From the NCBI RefSeq assembly GCF_029051645.1, contig NZ_JAACFS010000054.1, forward strand, positions 1 to 34,505: a DNA stretch of 34,505 bases, given 5' to 3'. Under the pieces are notes generated by a model. That model was not told where the DNA came from and did no database searches. It saw only the letters and a list, made by a program, of their open reading frames with translations. This stretch comes from Bradyrhizobium sp. CSA112 (GTDB lineage: Bacteria > Pseudomonadota > Alphaproteobacteria > Rhizobiales > Xanthobacteraceae). Both the position numbers and the translations under genes were made by a program. The stretch's first letter is position 1, and each line of letters starts with the position of its first letter. This document shows, piece by piece, positions 7,555 through 15,793 of this stretch.

Positions 7555-8451
7555 TCAACGTTTCGACAGGAACTCTATCACGGCAGCGCTGAATCCAGCC
7601 GGATCGCGAAGAGGCGCATCGTGATTAACGTTATGCAGAGTGATCTTGCGGGCGCCAGGTATGCACTTGCTGAACGCGTCATTGATCAGCCTCCAGGTTG
7701 CAGACGATTTCTCCCCTCCTAGGACTAGCGTCGGCCGACTGAAATTCTTCAGTGTGTCGCATGTGATTGCGGTTGGCGAAGCCGCGAACAACAGCGGCGT
7801 GGTCCGGGAATTGTCGAGCCAAATCGTCTGCGCTACCTGCGGCTCACGGTCGAACCCGCCATGTGGGAGGTAGAACACCCCCTCTAGCAGTAGCCGGGTC
7901 GCTTGGACCGCGTCACCGGCGTTGTTTGCAGCGACTGCCGGACCAAAAATTTTGCTCCGATCTTCGAGCGCTTCTTTTTCCTCGGGGCTATCAGCCGAGA
8001 GAACTTCCCACACGGCCGGTTCGTAAAGAATTAGGCTGCGGACCAGTGAAGGATTCTTCAACGCCGCTTCCGTCGCCACCGCACCGCCGTAGGACCAACC
8101 GACGAGGTGAACCGGTCCAGTGTTGAGCGCCATGATGAACTTTGCGAGATCACTGGCATGGGTCGCAACGCCGAATTGCTTCCCGTCATCCTTCCAGGCG
8201 CCAATCCCGAAATATCTCTGGGTATAGGCGACGAACCGATACTTCTTGGCAATCTCGTCTCTGATCGGTTCCCAGGCGCGAAGATCGGAAATTGCTCCAT
8301 GGATAAAGACGATCGGCTCGCCTGAGCCCTGCTCCACATAAGGCAGGCGAACCCCGTTCACCTCGGCTTCTTTGGTCGATGGGCCCGACATTGCACTGGC
8401 CGGGACAAGAAGGCACGACAGTAAAAGTGCGAATACGGACGGATGAGCCAT
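7555..8451 (-). CDS. Secreted alpha/beta hydrolase
   Basis: The 298-residue protein starts with a signal peptide (1-20, LLLSCLLVPASA). The alpha/beta hydrolase fold follows: the oxyanion segment FIHGAISDLRAW, the nucleophile elbow GWSYGG (S120), a likely catalytic Glu in LVLGGEKS (E247) and His in NVNHDAPLRDP (H277). Glu in place of the more usual Asp is seen in some family members. GGAGG lies eight bases before the ATG. It is divergent from the regulator-hydrolase fusion at 8607, with 155 bases between, which suggests shared control. The substrate is unknown; a periplasmic esterase or similar enzyme is likely. Confidence 0.88.
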   Translation of the reverse strand: MAHPSVFALLLSCLLVPASAMSGPSTKEAEVNGVRLPYVEQGSGEPIVFIHGAISDLRAWEPIRDEIAKKYRFVAYTQRYFGIGAWKDDGKQFGVATHASDLAKFIMALNTGPVHLVGWSYGGAVATEAALKNPSLVRSLILYEPAVWEVLSADSPEEKEALEDRSKIFGPAVAANNAGDAVQATRLLLEGVFYLPHGGFDREPQVAQTIWLDNSRTTPLLFAASPTAITCDTLKNFSRPTLVLGGEKSSATWRLINDAFSKCIPGARKITLHNVNHDAPLRDPAGFSAAVIEFLSKR

Positions 8452-8606
8452 TGTCTCCTCCCTGGCTTACCCTTGCAGCATGGCGTCGATTGTGCCTTCC
8501 CCGGTCCGGCCGCGCTTTGCCGTGACCTTTATTTCTTATTGCGATACCATTGATTTGCACGGCGAAGCCGTTGTTCGGCCGCCTTTGCTCGCACTGGAGT
8601 GCACCC

Positions 8607-9818
8607 TTGGCTTACCTTTTTGGCGGCATGATTCTCGATGCCGAGCGGCGCGAGTTGCGGTCGGGGGCGAAGTTGATTCCGGTCGAACCGCAGGTGTTCG
8701 ACATTCTTGTTTACTTGATTCGCAATCGCGACCGTGTGGTCAGCAAAGAAGATCTCCTCTCGGCCGTTTGGGATGGGCGCATGGTTTCGGATTCCGCGAT
8801 TGCAGCTCGGATCAATGCCGCTCGGCGTGCGGTCGGTGATGACGGCGAGCAACAGCGCTGGATTCGCACCGTCATCCGCAGAGGATTCCGGTTCATTGGC
8901 GATGTCCGCGAAGACGCAGTGGAGACGCGGAGTTCATCGGTTGAGGCGGCTGCCCGTCAGATGCCGTGTCGTCCCTCGCGCGGTCAAGAAATCACATTTT
9001 GCCGGACCACGGACGGGATTAATCTTGCCGTGGCATGTGTCGGCCAAGGCATGCCTCTCGTGAGTATTCCGACCTGGCTTACCCACCTCGAATACGACTG
9101 GCAGAACCCAGGCCGGGCGCCGCTCTGGCGTTTCCTCGCCGATCGCTTCCGGCTCATTCGCTTCGACGGTCGAGGTTTTGGGCTTTCCGATCGCAACATC
9201 ACCGACATTTCCCTTGCAACGTTCGAACGCGATCTAGAAGCAGTGGTTGGTGCATTGCATTTGCGGCGCTATGCACTTCTGGGCATATCGCAAGGGGTGG
9301 GAACGGCTATCGCCCATGCTGCTCGCTATCCCAATCGCGTCACCAAGATGGTCTTGGTCGGTGGGTTTGCGCTCGGCCGCAATAAGCGAGGCTCCTTGGA
9401 AGAGATCGAATTGGGAAAGGCCCTTATTGCCGTCATGCGTGAAGGATGGGTGAACGAGAACTCGGCATTTCTGAGGATGTTCAGCTCCGTTTTTCTTCCA
9501 AGTGCCTCGCCCGAACAGATCAAGTGGTACGCAGACCTGCTGCGTGTATCGACTTCCGCTGAAAACGCAGTGAGGAATCATAACGGCATTGACGAAATTG
9601 ATATCGTCGACCTTCTGCCGAAGGTATCCGCTCCGGCACTTGTCCTGCACTCTCGTTACGACAATCTCGTGCCATTCGACGAGGGACGCCGCATGGCCAC
9701 GTCGATCCCGAACGCGAAGTTCGTAACTTTGGACTCAGAAAACCACGTTCCGATACCAGGTGAGCAGGCATGGCCGAGGTTCATCGGCGAGATCGAGTCT
9801 TTTTTGTCGGACGTCTAA
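8607..9818 (+). CDS. Winged-helix regulator fused to an alpha/beta hydrolase domain
   Basis: The 403-residue protein has an OmpR/PhoB-type winged helix at about 1-100 (RVVSKEDLLSAVW, RINAARRAVGDDG, RTVIRRGFRF). An alpha/beta hydrolase domain occupies about 128-403 with a complete triad: S228 in GISQG, D352 in HSRYDNLVP and H380 in SENHVP. No receiver or membrane segment is present. The TTG at 8607 is the best start: GGAG lies seven bases upstream and it gives the usual YLF...LD opening of this winged-helix class. The hydrolase domain may act as a ligand sensor or a working enzyme. Its neighbour is a secreted hydrolase of the same fold, so the pair could respond to one substrate class. Confidence 0.85.
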   Translation: MAYLFGGMILDAERRELRSGAKLIPVEPQVFDILVYLIRNRDRVVSKEDLLSAVWDGRMVSDSAIAARINAARRAVGDDGEQQRWIRTVIRRGFRFIGDVREDAVETRSSSVEAAARQMPCRPSRGQEITFCRTTDGINLAVACVGQGMPLVSIPTWLTHLEYDWQNPGRAPLWRFLADRFRLIRFDGRGFGLSDRNITDISLATFERDLEAVVGALHLRRYALLGISQGVGTAIAHAARYPNRVTKMVLVGGFALGRNKRGSLEEIELGKALIAVMREGWVNENSAFLRMFSSVFLPSASPEQIKWYADLLRVSTSAENAVRNHNGIDEIDIVDLLPKVSAPALVLHSRYDNLVPFDEGRRMATSIPNAKFVTLDSENHVPIPGEQAWPRFIGEIESFLSDV

Positions 9819-10052
9819 TTGCTCTGCCCCACTCGAAGTCCGCTTTGGGTCAAAAGCGGCGGCAAATGTCGAGCCGCGTCGGGTCCGGTCTCGCTCTAAC
9901 AGCGGAGATATGCCGGTTGCGAGCAGGCGAGGCTGAGCGGTTCACGAACTCCCGAATGTCCGCTTAGGGTCGTAGCCGTGCAAAATCCGTGCGCAGATCG
10001 CCGGACGCGTTGCAAGTTTTGAATTTATTGTCAGATCAAAATTGACCCGCAG
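9819..10052. other. No gene recognised; ends at the second tRNA-Val fragment
   Basis: The first part (about 9833-9970) contains phrases such as gtccgctttgggtcaaaagcgg that I recall as non-coding repeats scattered in Bradyrhizobium genomes. I see no coding frame, RNA gene or clear terminator. Confidence 0.4.
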
Positions 10053-10101
10053 CCTTCACACGGGAGAGGTCCAAGGTTCGATCCCTTGTGCGTCCACCAT
10101 C
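10053..10101 (+). repeat. Putative att site: displaced 3' half of tRNA-Val
   Basis: All 49 bases match 5797-5845 exactly, including the encoded CCA. There is no D arm or 5' acceptor strand upstream, so it is not a tRNA gene. It is best read as the right end of segment 1 and the junction with segment 2. Confidence 0.85.
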
Positions 10102-10298
10102 AAGCCCGTGAAATATGGGCCTGCACCTGCCGCAAGACTTGAATGCGCCGGCATTAACGATGCAAAAGCTTGCCGCGGCGAAAGCCGGGCGCTTAATGAG
10201 CAGTTAATACTTTTGCGCAAATGATAGACAACCAGCGCAAAATTTAGATCGCCGCAAGAACTGCGAGCGGAACTCAGGCCCCGTCATGAGGGATTAGC

Positions 10299-10904
10299 AT
10301 GAGAACGCTTCTCATTGGTGTTCTGGCTGCGACCCTGGTTGGCTGTAGCTGCCTTTTACCGCCGCAAGCGAGCATGGAAGCATGCACGGACGCGAGTGGG
10401 TCCGGCTGTCTCAACGGCATGGCGCTCAGCCGGTCGATTGAGCCCGCGCCAGCGTCATCCAAGACCAATTCCGCTACAACGAACGTCAAGTCCACGATCG
10501 CGACGAAGACGGAAAAGCCGTCGGCAGCCCACGTCCGCGACAGGCCCCAACTCGCTAAGAAAAAGTCGAAGCCCGCCATGATCGAAGCGAAAGTAGAGGC
10601 TCCGGCATCTGATCGACCCGCTGAGACGTCCGATCCAGTCATTGCCAAGGCGAAGACCACGATTGCTGCGAAGCTGGAGGACCCGGCATCTGCCGAGTTT
10701 GGCGAGATGAAACGGGCCATCCGCAAAAATACGCTCGGGAAGCCCATCGACACCATTTGCGGCCGTGTCAAAAGAAAAATGGCGTCAGGCGACGATGCCG
10801 GAGACTGGCCGTTTCTTTATCTCGTAACGGAAGATGAAGCATACGTCGTCAATGGCTCCGCGAATTCGGCGGCAGCGAGCGCGTATCGCAATATTTGCAG
10901 CTAG
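10299..10904 (+). CDS. Predicted lipoprotein of unknown function
   Basis: The 201-residue protein has a lipoprotein signal with lipobox LVGC (C16). A low-complexity Ala/Lys/Thr/Pro-rich middle (about 45-110) follows. The compact C-terminal part runs from IAAKLEDPASAEFGEMKRAI to LYLVTEDEAYVVNG, with a CGRVK motif. The C-terminal part looks like a conserved small domain, but I cannot name it. It is probably anchored in the outer or inner membrane facing the periplasm. It precedes the LuxR-type gene on the same strand by 144 bases, so co-transcription is possible. Confidence 0.7.
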   Translation: MRTLLIGVLAATLVGCSCLLPPQASMEACTDASGSGCLNGMALSRSIEPAPASSKTNSATTNVKSTIATKTEKPSAAHVRDRPQLAKKKSKPAMIEAKVEAPASDRPAETSDPVIAKAKTTIAAKLEDPASAEFGEMKRAIRKNTLGKPIDTICGRVKRKMASGDDAGDWPFLYLVTEDEAYVVNGSANSAAASAYRNICS

Positions 10905-11048
10905 CCTGGAACGGTAGGACCGCTTCCAAGGATCTATTGCGACGGACCAGAAGGTCCTGACGACGTTCCTACGAACGAACTCGAAGTTCGTGAGCAACGT
11001 CGCGATAGGCAGCAATTCGCTGCAGAGTGTGTGGGGCAGACTCGCTCC

Positions 11049-11888
11049 ATGGAAAATGGAAATCAGAAACTGGTGGAGTGGCTCAGCATTTACTCTGAAT
11101 TCGGGGATATCATGGACGATTTTACTAATACCGCGGAACTAGCCCAGGGATCACAGAAATTACCGGTGCTCGTGATCATCGAACAACATGTCCTGGCGCG
11201 TACCTGCATCCTCAACATCCTCAAGAGAGAACTCACTGGGTTCGAAATCGTCGAGATGGCAACGACGAGCGGTCTGAGCTGGTTCTCAGGCAGAGATATT
11301 CGCCTGATCGCGCTCAATGTCGGAGACAAGGAGATCACTGACCCTGCGATTGAGGTCAGTCTCGCGTTTCTCGCAGAATTCTGTCCGAAAGCATCCGTTG
11401 CCCTGTTGTCAAATCGTGACGACGAGGTGACGATTTCGGCCGCGATGCAGCGGGGGGTCCGTGGCTTTTTCCCGAAATCGATTCCGGTCGAAGTAGCCAT
11501 CGCCGGATTACGTCTGGTTCTCGCCGGTGGGGTCTATCGACCCTTACCGATCGTTGAGCAAAGTGGTACGTCGAGCCTCAAGGCGCTATCGGAACACCTC
11601 GACGTTCCCGAAGTATCCGAAATCCACGAAGGCAACGGCGCCACCACGCTTGTGCCGGAGCGGACGATGGTCGACCTTACGCCACGCGAACAACATGTGC
11701 TCGAGGCGCTGCAGCTCGGCCTTCCCAACAAGTTGATTGCCGTCAGGCTCAACCTTTCGGAAAACACCGTAAAAATGCATATTCAGCGCATCATGCGAAA
11801 ATGTTCCGCGCGCAACCGCACCGAGGCGGTGCTTCGCTGGAGCCGGCAATTAAACGGTCATGCGCACTTGCGAGTGCGGTCATCTTGA
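11049..11888 (+). CDS. LuxR-family regulator with a degenerate receiver domain
   Basis: The 279-residue protein has a CheY-like N-terminal domain (about 38-160) and a LuxR/NarL helix-turn-helix (about 208-265, LTPREQHVLEALQLGLPNK and LNLSENTVKMHIQRI). In the receiver, the strand that normally ends in the phospho-accepting Asp reads LIALNVGD, placing Asn90 at that position. The usual acidic pair is reduced to E45 (VIIEQHV). The conserved Lys is kept (FFPKSIP). It is therefore probably not controlled by ordinary Asp phosphorylation. Starts at 11031 (GTG) and 11112 (ATG) are also possible. It converges with the HlyD gene, and control of the secretion locus is a guess from position. Confidence 0.85.
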   Translation: MENGNQKLVEWLSIYSEFGDIMDDFTNTAELAQGSQKLPVLVIIEQHVLARTCILNILKRELTGFEIVEMATTSGLSWFSGRDIRLIALNVGDKEITDPAIEVSLAFLAEFCPKASVALLSNRDDEVTISAAMQRGVRGFFPKSIPVEVAIAGLRLVLAGGVYRPLPIVEQSGTSSLKALSEHLDVPEVSEIHEGNGATTLVPERTMVDLTPREQHVLEALQLGLPNKLIAVRLNLSENTVKMHIQRIMRKCSARNRTEAVLRWSRQLNGHAHLRVRSS

Positions 11889-11920
11889 GGGCTGCCGGAG
11901 TTCGCAGTTTTGGTCCCGCT

Positions 11921-13426
11921 CTAATCCTCGCGGAACGCGCTGTTGAAGCTGTCGAGCAGAGGCCTGAGGGCGTAGAGCGCCACGGTGCCGCGACCAGTCT
12001 TGATGAACACCTGGGCCGGCATTCCCGGAATAATCTGGACACCATCGATGCCGGCGCCGACCGGATCCTGCACTCGAATCTTCGTTGCGTAGTAGGGCTG
12101 ATCTGTGCGCTTATCGACAAGACGATCGGCAGAAACGTGCGTCACAGTCCCATGGAGCCGTGGTACGCGGCGCTCATTGTAGGGCAACAGATTCACGTCG
12201 GCGCCCAGTCCGGGACGAACCACATCGATGTCCTCGGGCCTGACGCGCGCAATCACGATGAGCCGATCCTGCCGGGGGACCAGATCCATGAGAGGTGCGC
12301 CGGCGCCAATGACGCCGCCCGTGGTATGAACCCTCAGGTCCGTTACGACGCCGTCCTGGGCCGCCTTGACCGCCGTTCGTGACAGTTGGTCGTCGGCCGC
12401 CTGCAGTCGCTCGCGTATCTGAAAAATCTGGTTTTGCACCTCGCGCAGCGACTGCGCGATCTCGTTCTGGCGATCGTTTTCGAGTTTGAGAAGAGTTGCC
12501 TGCGATTCGTTGATAACCTGCCCGGCGCGCGATATCTGCGCGACAATCTCACCCCGCCGCCCCTCGATGTCAGCCATCTCCCGCTCAAGGTTCAGAAGAC
12601 GCGGACGCCGCTCAAGTCCCTTGTTAACGAGCATGGCGACGGTTGCCGCTTCTTCGCGGACGATTTCGATGCGCCTTGAGGCCGCGCTTTCCTGCGCCCT
12701 GAGGCCCTCGATCTCTTTCTCCACCTGCAACCTTTTCTCCCGATTTACGGCCGCTTGCGCTTGAAAGACCTGCCGACGCGTTTCGAAGATGGCTTGCTGC
12801 CCCGCAAGGACATCTGCGACTGACGGGCTCGTATTCTGCGCCATCTCCAACTTGGCAGGAAACGACACCCGCTCTTCTCCTTGCTGTTCCGCCTGCAGCC
12901 GTGCTTCTCGTGCCATCGCCTCCCACAACTGGCCTTGCAGGCTCTGGGCTTCGGCACGAGCCTTGGTGTCCTCCAACGAGATCAGTGTTTGTCCAGCGCG
13001 GACAACGTCGCCGTCCGCGACCAGAATTTCCCTGATGATGCCACCCTCAAGGTGCTGAATCGTCTTGCGGCTCGACTCGGATTCGACGGTGCCGATAGCA
13101 ATCGCGGCGCTCTCGAGGGGGGCATAGGCTGACCAGGTACCGAGACCAACGACGAAGCCGCAAACCAGCAGATTTCCTGTCCAGGTGATACCGCGAAGTC
13201 GATCGCGGAGCGCCGGCGGCGCCGATCTCAACCACCGTGGGACCTCCCAGATCTCGACGTGAGCGAATGCAATTTTCAGACGAGCCCATCCGCTTCGCGC
13301 AATGAGACGGTAAAAACGTTTGATGCGGATCCAGGTGACACCGCGCAGCCGGTCGAACGCCGGCGCCGCCGATCCCAGCCACCGTCGAAGCTTCCGAAAG
13401 TTGATGTGAGCGAATGAGATTTTCAT
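11921..13426 (-). CDS. HlyD-family type I secretion membrane fusion protein
   Basis: HlyD-type adaptors bridge the inner-membrane ABC exporter and an outer-membrane TolC-type channel. The 501-residue protein has a cytoplasmic N-terminal extension (1-84) and one membrane segment (about 85-104). A biotinyl-lipoyl hairpin half follows (GTVESESSRKTIQHLEGG...DGDVVRAGQTL), then a long coiled-coil hairpin (about 150-350), the second lipoyl half (AAQDGVVTDLRVHTTGGVI) and a beta-barrel domain ending in the usual PGMPAQVFIKTG. The ATG at 13426 overlaps the stop of the exporter gene (ATGA), indicating coupled translation. The N-terminal extension contains a repeated segment of about 34 residues. No TolC homologue is in the window. 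Confidence 0.93.
   Translation of the reverse strand: MKISFAHINFRKLRRWLGSAAPAFDRLRGVTWIRIKRFYRLIARSGWARLKIAFAHVEIWEVPRWLRSAPPALRDRLRGITWTGNLLVCGFVVGLGTWSAYAPLESAAIAIGTVESESSRKTIQHLEGGIIREILVADGDVVRAGQTLISLEDTKARAEAQSLQGQLWEAMAREARLQAEQQGEERVSFPAKLEMAQNTSPSVADVLAGQQAIFETRRQVFQAQAAVNREKRLQVEKEIEGLRAQESAASRRIEIVREEAATVAMLVNKGLERRPRLLNLEREMADIEGRRGEIVAQISRAGQVINESQATLLKLENDRQNEIAQSLREVQNQIFQIRERLQAADDQLSRTAVKAAQDGVVTDLRVHTTGGVIGAGAPLMDLVPRQDRLIVIARVRPEDIDVVRPGLGADVNLLPYNERRVPRLHGTVTHVSADRLVDKRTDQPYYATKIRVQDPVGAGIDGVQIIPGMPAQVFIKTGRGTVALYALRPLLDSFNSAFRED
13177..13426 (-). repeat. Direct duplication inside the HlyD gene
   Basis: Two copies of about 100 bases, 147 bases apart, encode related segments. 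The first begins at the start codon (KISFAHINF...RRWLGSAAPAFDRLRGVTW) and the second at 13279 (KIAFAHVEI...PRWLRSAPPALRDRLRGITW). The DNA copies are still alike over most of their length. Each is a basic, Trp-containing segment on the cytoplasmic side. Confidence 0.8.
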
Positions 13427-15159
13427 GAGACAGGTTCGCGCGAAGCAACTTGGGGCCTTGCCAAACACCTTTCGAAAATCTCCCTGCTGTCGCCGAATGC
13501 GCTGACCGCGCCGCCCTGCATGATGGCAAGCTTGTTCGTTGCGCCGAGAATCCCTATCCGGTGGGTGATGATGATCACCGTTGTATTGGCCGCCTTCATC
13601 CGTTCAATGGCGTCGAAGAGCATGCGCTCGCCGAGACTGTCCAGGCTGGAGTTCGGCTCGTCGAGGACCACGAGGTGCGGGTCGCCAAAAAACGCCCGTG
13701 CAAGGCCGAGGCGCTGGCGAAACCCACGCGGGAGATTGGCCCCTCCGCCATTGACGACCGTATCGTACGCATGCGGCAGCCGAATAATCGTTTCGTGAAG
13801 GCCGGCCAGTTTGGCTGCTTCAATGACCTTCTGCAAATCGGCGTCGTCCAGCCGTGCAATGATATCCTTTACTGTTTCTCCGAACAGATCGATGTCCTGC
13901 GGCAGATATCCGAGGCGCCGGCCGGCGTCCGAATCGTGCAGGGCCAGCATGTCGATGCCATCGAGCAGGACCGAACCAGACGTCGGTGCGGAGATTCCAG
14001 TGATGATCCTGCCGAGCGTGGATTTGCCGGAGCCAGATGGACCAATGATGCCAAGGCATTCACCGGGTGCCAGACTGAATGACACATCCCTCAGCATCCA
14101 ATGGCCCGATCCCGGCACGGCGACGCCAACGTTGTCGACGATGAGGCCGCCCTTCGGCCTCTCCGGCAGGGGCCGCCTGACGTTCGCAACCGAGGTGACA
14201 GCGGACATGACGTCGTTGAGCCGGCGGTAGGCGGCCAAGGCCATCGCGAATGCCTTCCAGCCTGCAACCGCCCCTTCCATGGGCGCGAGCGCGCGTCCGA
14301 ACAACAGGGTCGTGGCAAAGATGATAGCGGGACTTCTGCTTTGCTCCAGGACGAGCCAGGCGGCAGTGCCCATGATCAGTACCTGCGCCAGCGCCCGCGC
14401 TGGTTTGGAGATCAGCATGATGGTTTCGCGGCGGCGTTGGACCACCTCTTGCTGGCTCCTCGCATCCTGCGCAGCCTGGCCGATCAGGCGCGCGGCGCCG
14501 TCGAGCATTCCCATGGCCCTGATCACGTGGAGGTTTCCGACGGCCATGCCGAACCATCCCTGGCTCCTCGTCAGCGCGCCAGCCGACCGCACCAGCGGTG
14601 CTTCCGTGACCCAGTCTTCGGCAACCCCGAGACCAAGCAGGAAAAGCACGCTGAGCACGCCTATCACTCCCAGCAAGGGATGCACGAGGAAGAGAACGCC
14701 GAGGAAGAGTGGTGTCCAGAGCGCGTCAAACAAGGTCGAGCAGGCGCCGGACTGGGCGAGCTGACGCAGGATCGCAAGATCGCGGTAGGCTTCCGATGCC
14801 CGCGCCCGATCGGCATAGGCGTATTTGAAGCATGCGGACAGCGCTGACGGATGGAGTTCGTCTTCAAGCCACTCGCCCATCCGGCCCAATGCAGCGCGGC
14901 GCAGCGCATCAAGCACGCCGCCAACCACGACGGTAAACGCAACGATGAGCGTCAGCATCAGGAGCGTAGCGCCGCTGCGGCTCGACAGCACGCGATCATA
15001 GATCTGAAGCAGATAGATGGAAGGCGCGAGAAGAAGAAGGTTGTAGCTGCAGCTATATGCGAAAACGAGTCCGAGCGACCCGGCGCAGACCAGCAACGCC
15101 GACTTCAACGGCGTCCGCGGTGGCGACATTGTCTGCGGCTGGAGCGGTGGCATCAGCAT
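13423..15159 (-). CDS. Type I secretion ABC transporter (permease fused to ATPase, PrtD-like)
   Basis: This is the inner-membrane exporter that would drive substrate secretion with HlyD and an outer-membrane channel. The 578-residue protein has an N-terminal membrane domain (about 20-310) typical of PrtD (LAPSIYLLQIYDRVLSSRSGATL) and no C39 peptidase domain. In the ATPase domain, Walker A is GPSGSGKST (373-381), Walker B LVVLDEP (about 496-502) and the H-loop ITHR. The signature motif, normally LSGGQ, reads LPRGF (476-480), although RQRLGLARA follows normally. The ATG at 15159 is chosen; an in-frame start at 15255 would add 32 residues that lack family character. The stop overlaps the HlyD start. 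Confidence 0.92.
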   Translation of the reverse strand: MLMPPLQPQTMSPPRTPLKSALLVCAGSLGLVFAYSCSYNLLLLAPSIYLLQIYDRVLSSRSGATLLMLTLIVAFTVVVGGVLDALRRAALGRMGEWLEDELHPSALSACFKYAYADRARASEAYRDLAILRQLAQSGACSTLFDALWTPLFLGVLFLVHPLLGVIGVLSVLFLLGLGVAEDWVTEAPLVRSAGALTRSQGWFGMAVGNLHVIRAMGMLDGAARLIGQAAQDARSQQEVVQRRRETIMLISKPARALAQVLIMGTAAWLVLEQSRSPAIIFATTLLFGRALAPMEGAVAGWKAFAMALAAYRRLNDVMSAVTSVANVRRPLPERPKGGLIVDNVGVAVPGSGHWMLRDVSFSLAPGECLGIIGPSGSGKSTLGRIITGISAPTSGSVLLDGIDMLALHDSDAGRRLGYLPQDIDLFGETVKDIIARLDDADLQKVIEAAKLAGLHETIIRLPHAYDTVVNGGGANLPRGFRQRLGLARAFFGDPHLVVLDEPNSSLDSLGERMLFDAIERMKAANTTVIIITHRIGILGATNKLAIMQGGAVSAFGDSREIFERCLARPQVASREPVS

Positions 15160-15271
15160 TGCGGTCCCGCCAGATTTGAAGTCCGAACCTTCCGCCCATT
15201 CCTCGTCGACTCCGCGACGAATTGAGAACCGGCGGCATTGCGCCGCCGGCCTCACCCCACACAGGCATTGA

Positions 15272-15793
15272 TCAGTTGAACATGCCTGAATCGTCGATAT
15301 GGAAGTACTTGGAATCGTTAAGCACGTCGTTCAAGTTCGCGGATTCGATGCTGGCCTTGAAGTAGATATCTCCACCTTCCGCCGTGTTGTTGTTCCCGCC
15401 GTCGCCGCCGACGCCGGCCATTACAGTCTGACTCTGGTCCGCAGCGAGCCAGTTATCCTGATAGGCCTTCGTGTTGGCATCCACGTCGGATTTGTTATGG
15501 CCGCTGTCGGATTCCTGGTCGCCATTCGAGACGGCCTTTCCGCCCTCTGCCTTGGAATGCTTCTCCGCCTTCGCATTCGCGCCGCCGGCGTCCCAGTATG
15601 CCTTCTGATAAACGTCATCGCCGTTCTTGACGTGGACGTCGGCGCCTTCGGCCTTGTTGGTCGGCTCGAACTTGATACTCGGGTTGCTGATGATATTGCC
15701 CTCATTGTAACCGTCTCCACCGTTCCCTGCGCTGTTGCCGCCGGTCGATGCCTTGAACACGATCGTGTCGGAAGGAAATGATGCCTTTGCCAT
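15272..15793 (-). CDS. Small glycine-rich protein, candidate type I secretion substrate
   Basis: The 173-residue protein lacks an N-terminal signal peptide and contains no cysteine. It opens with a repeat-edge motif TGGNSAGNGGDGY (17-29) and later has ADQSQTVMAGVGGDGGNNN (118-136). These are the same two motifs that begin and end each unit of the large protein at 16061-17245. Between them lies a charged Lys/Asp/Ala-rich insert (about 45-110) absent from the larger protein. The C terminus is acidic then hydrophobic (FHIDDSGMF), as in many exporter substrates. GGGAGA lies six bases before the ATG. It is next to the exporter gene (112 bases upstream). No RTX calcium-binding nonapeptides are present. 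The secretion role is inferred. Confidence 0.75.
   Translation of the reverse strand: MAKASFPSDTIVFKASTGGNSAGNGGDGYNEGNIISNPSIKFEPTNKAEGADVHVKNGDDVYQKAYWDAGGANAKAEKHSKAEGGKAVSNGDQESDSGHNKSDVDANTKAYQDNWLAADQSQTVMAGVGGDGGNNNTAEGGDIYFKASIESANLNDVLNDSKYFHIDDSGMFN

Larger units (their letters stand above)
5846..10101. mobile_element. Genomic island segment 1, inserted at tRNA-Val
   Basis: The segment lies between the intact tRNA and the perfect 49-bp copy of its 3' half. It carries an IS5-like transposase remnant, a VOC protein, the C-terminal end of a tyrosine recombinase, a secreted hydrolase and a regulator-hydrolase fusion. Only a fragment of integrase remains, so the segment is probably no longer self-mobile. 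The perfect repeat suggests a more recent insertion than segment 2. Confidence 0.65.

Noticed and set aside
10053..10101. A second tRNA-Val gene
   Set aside because: Only the 3' half is present; the 5' acceptor strand and D arm are missing, so it cannot fold as a tRNA.
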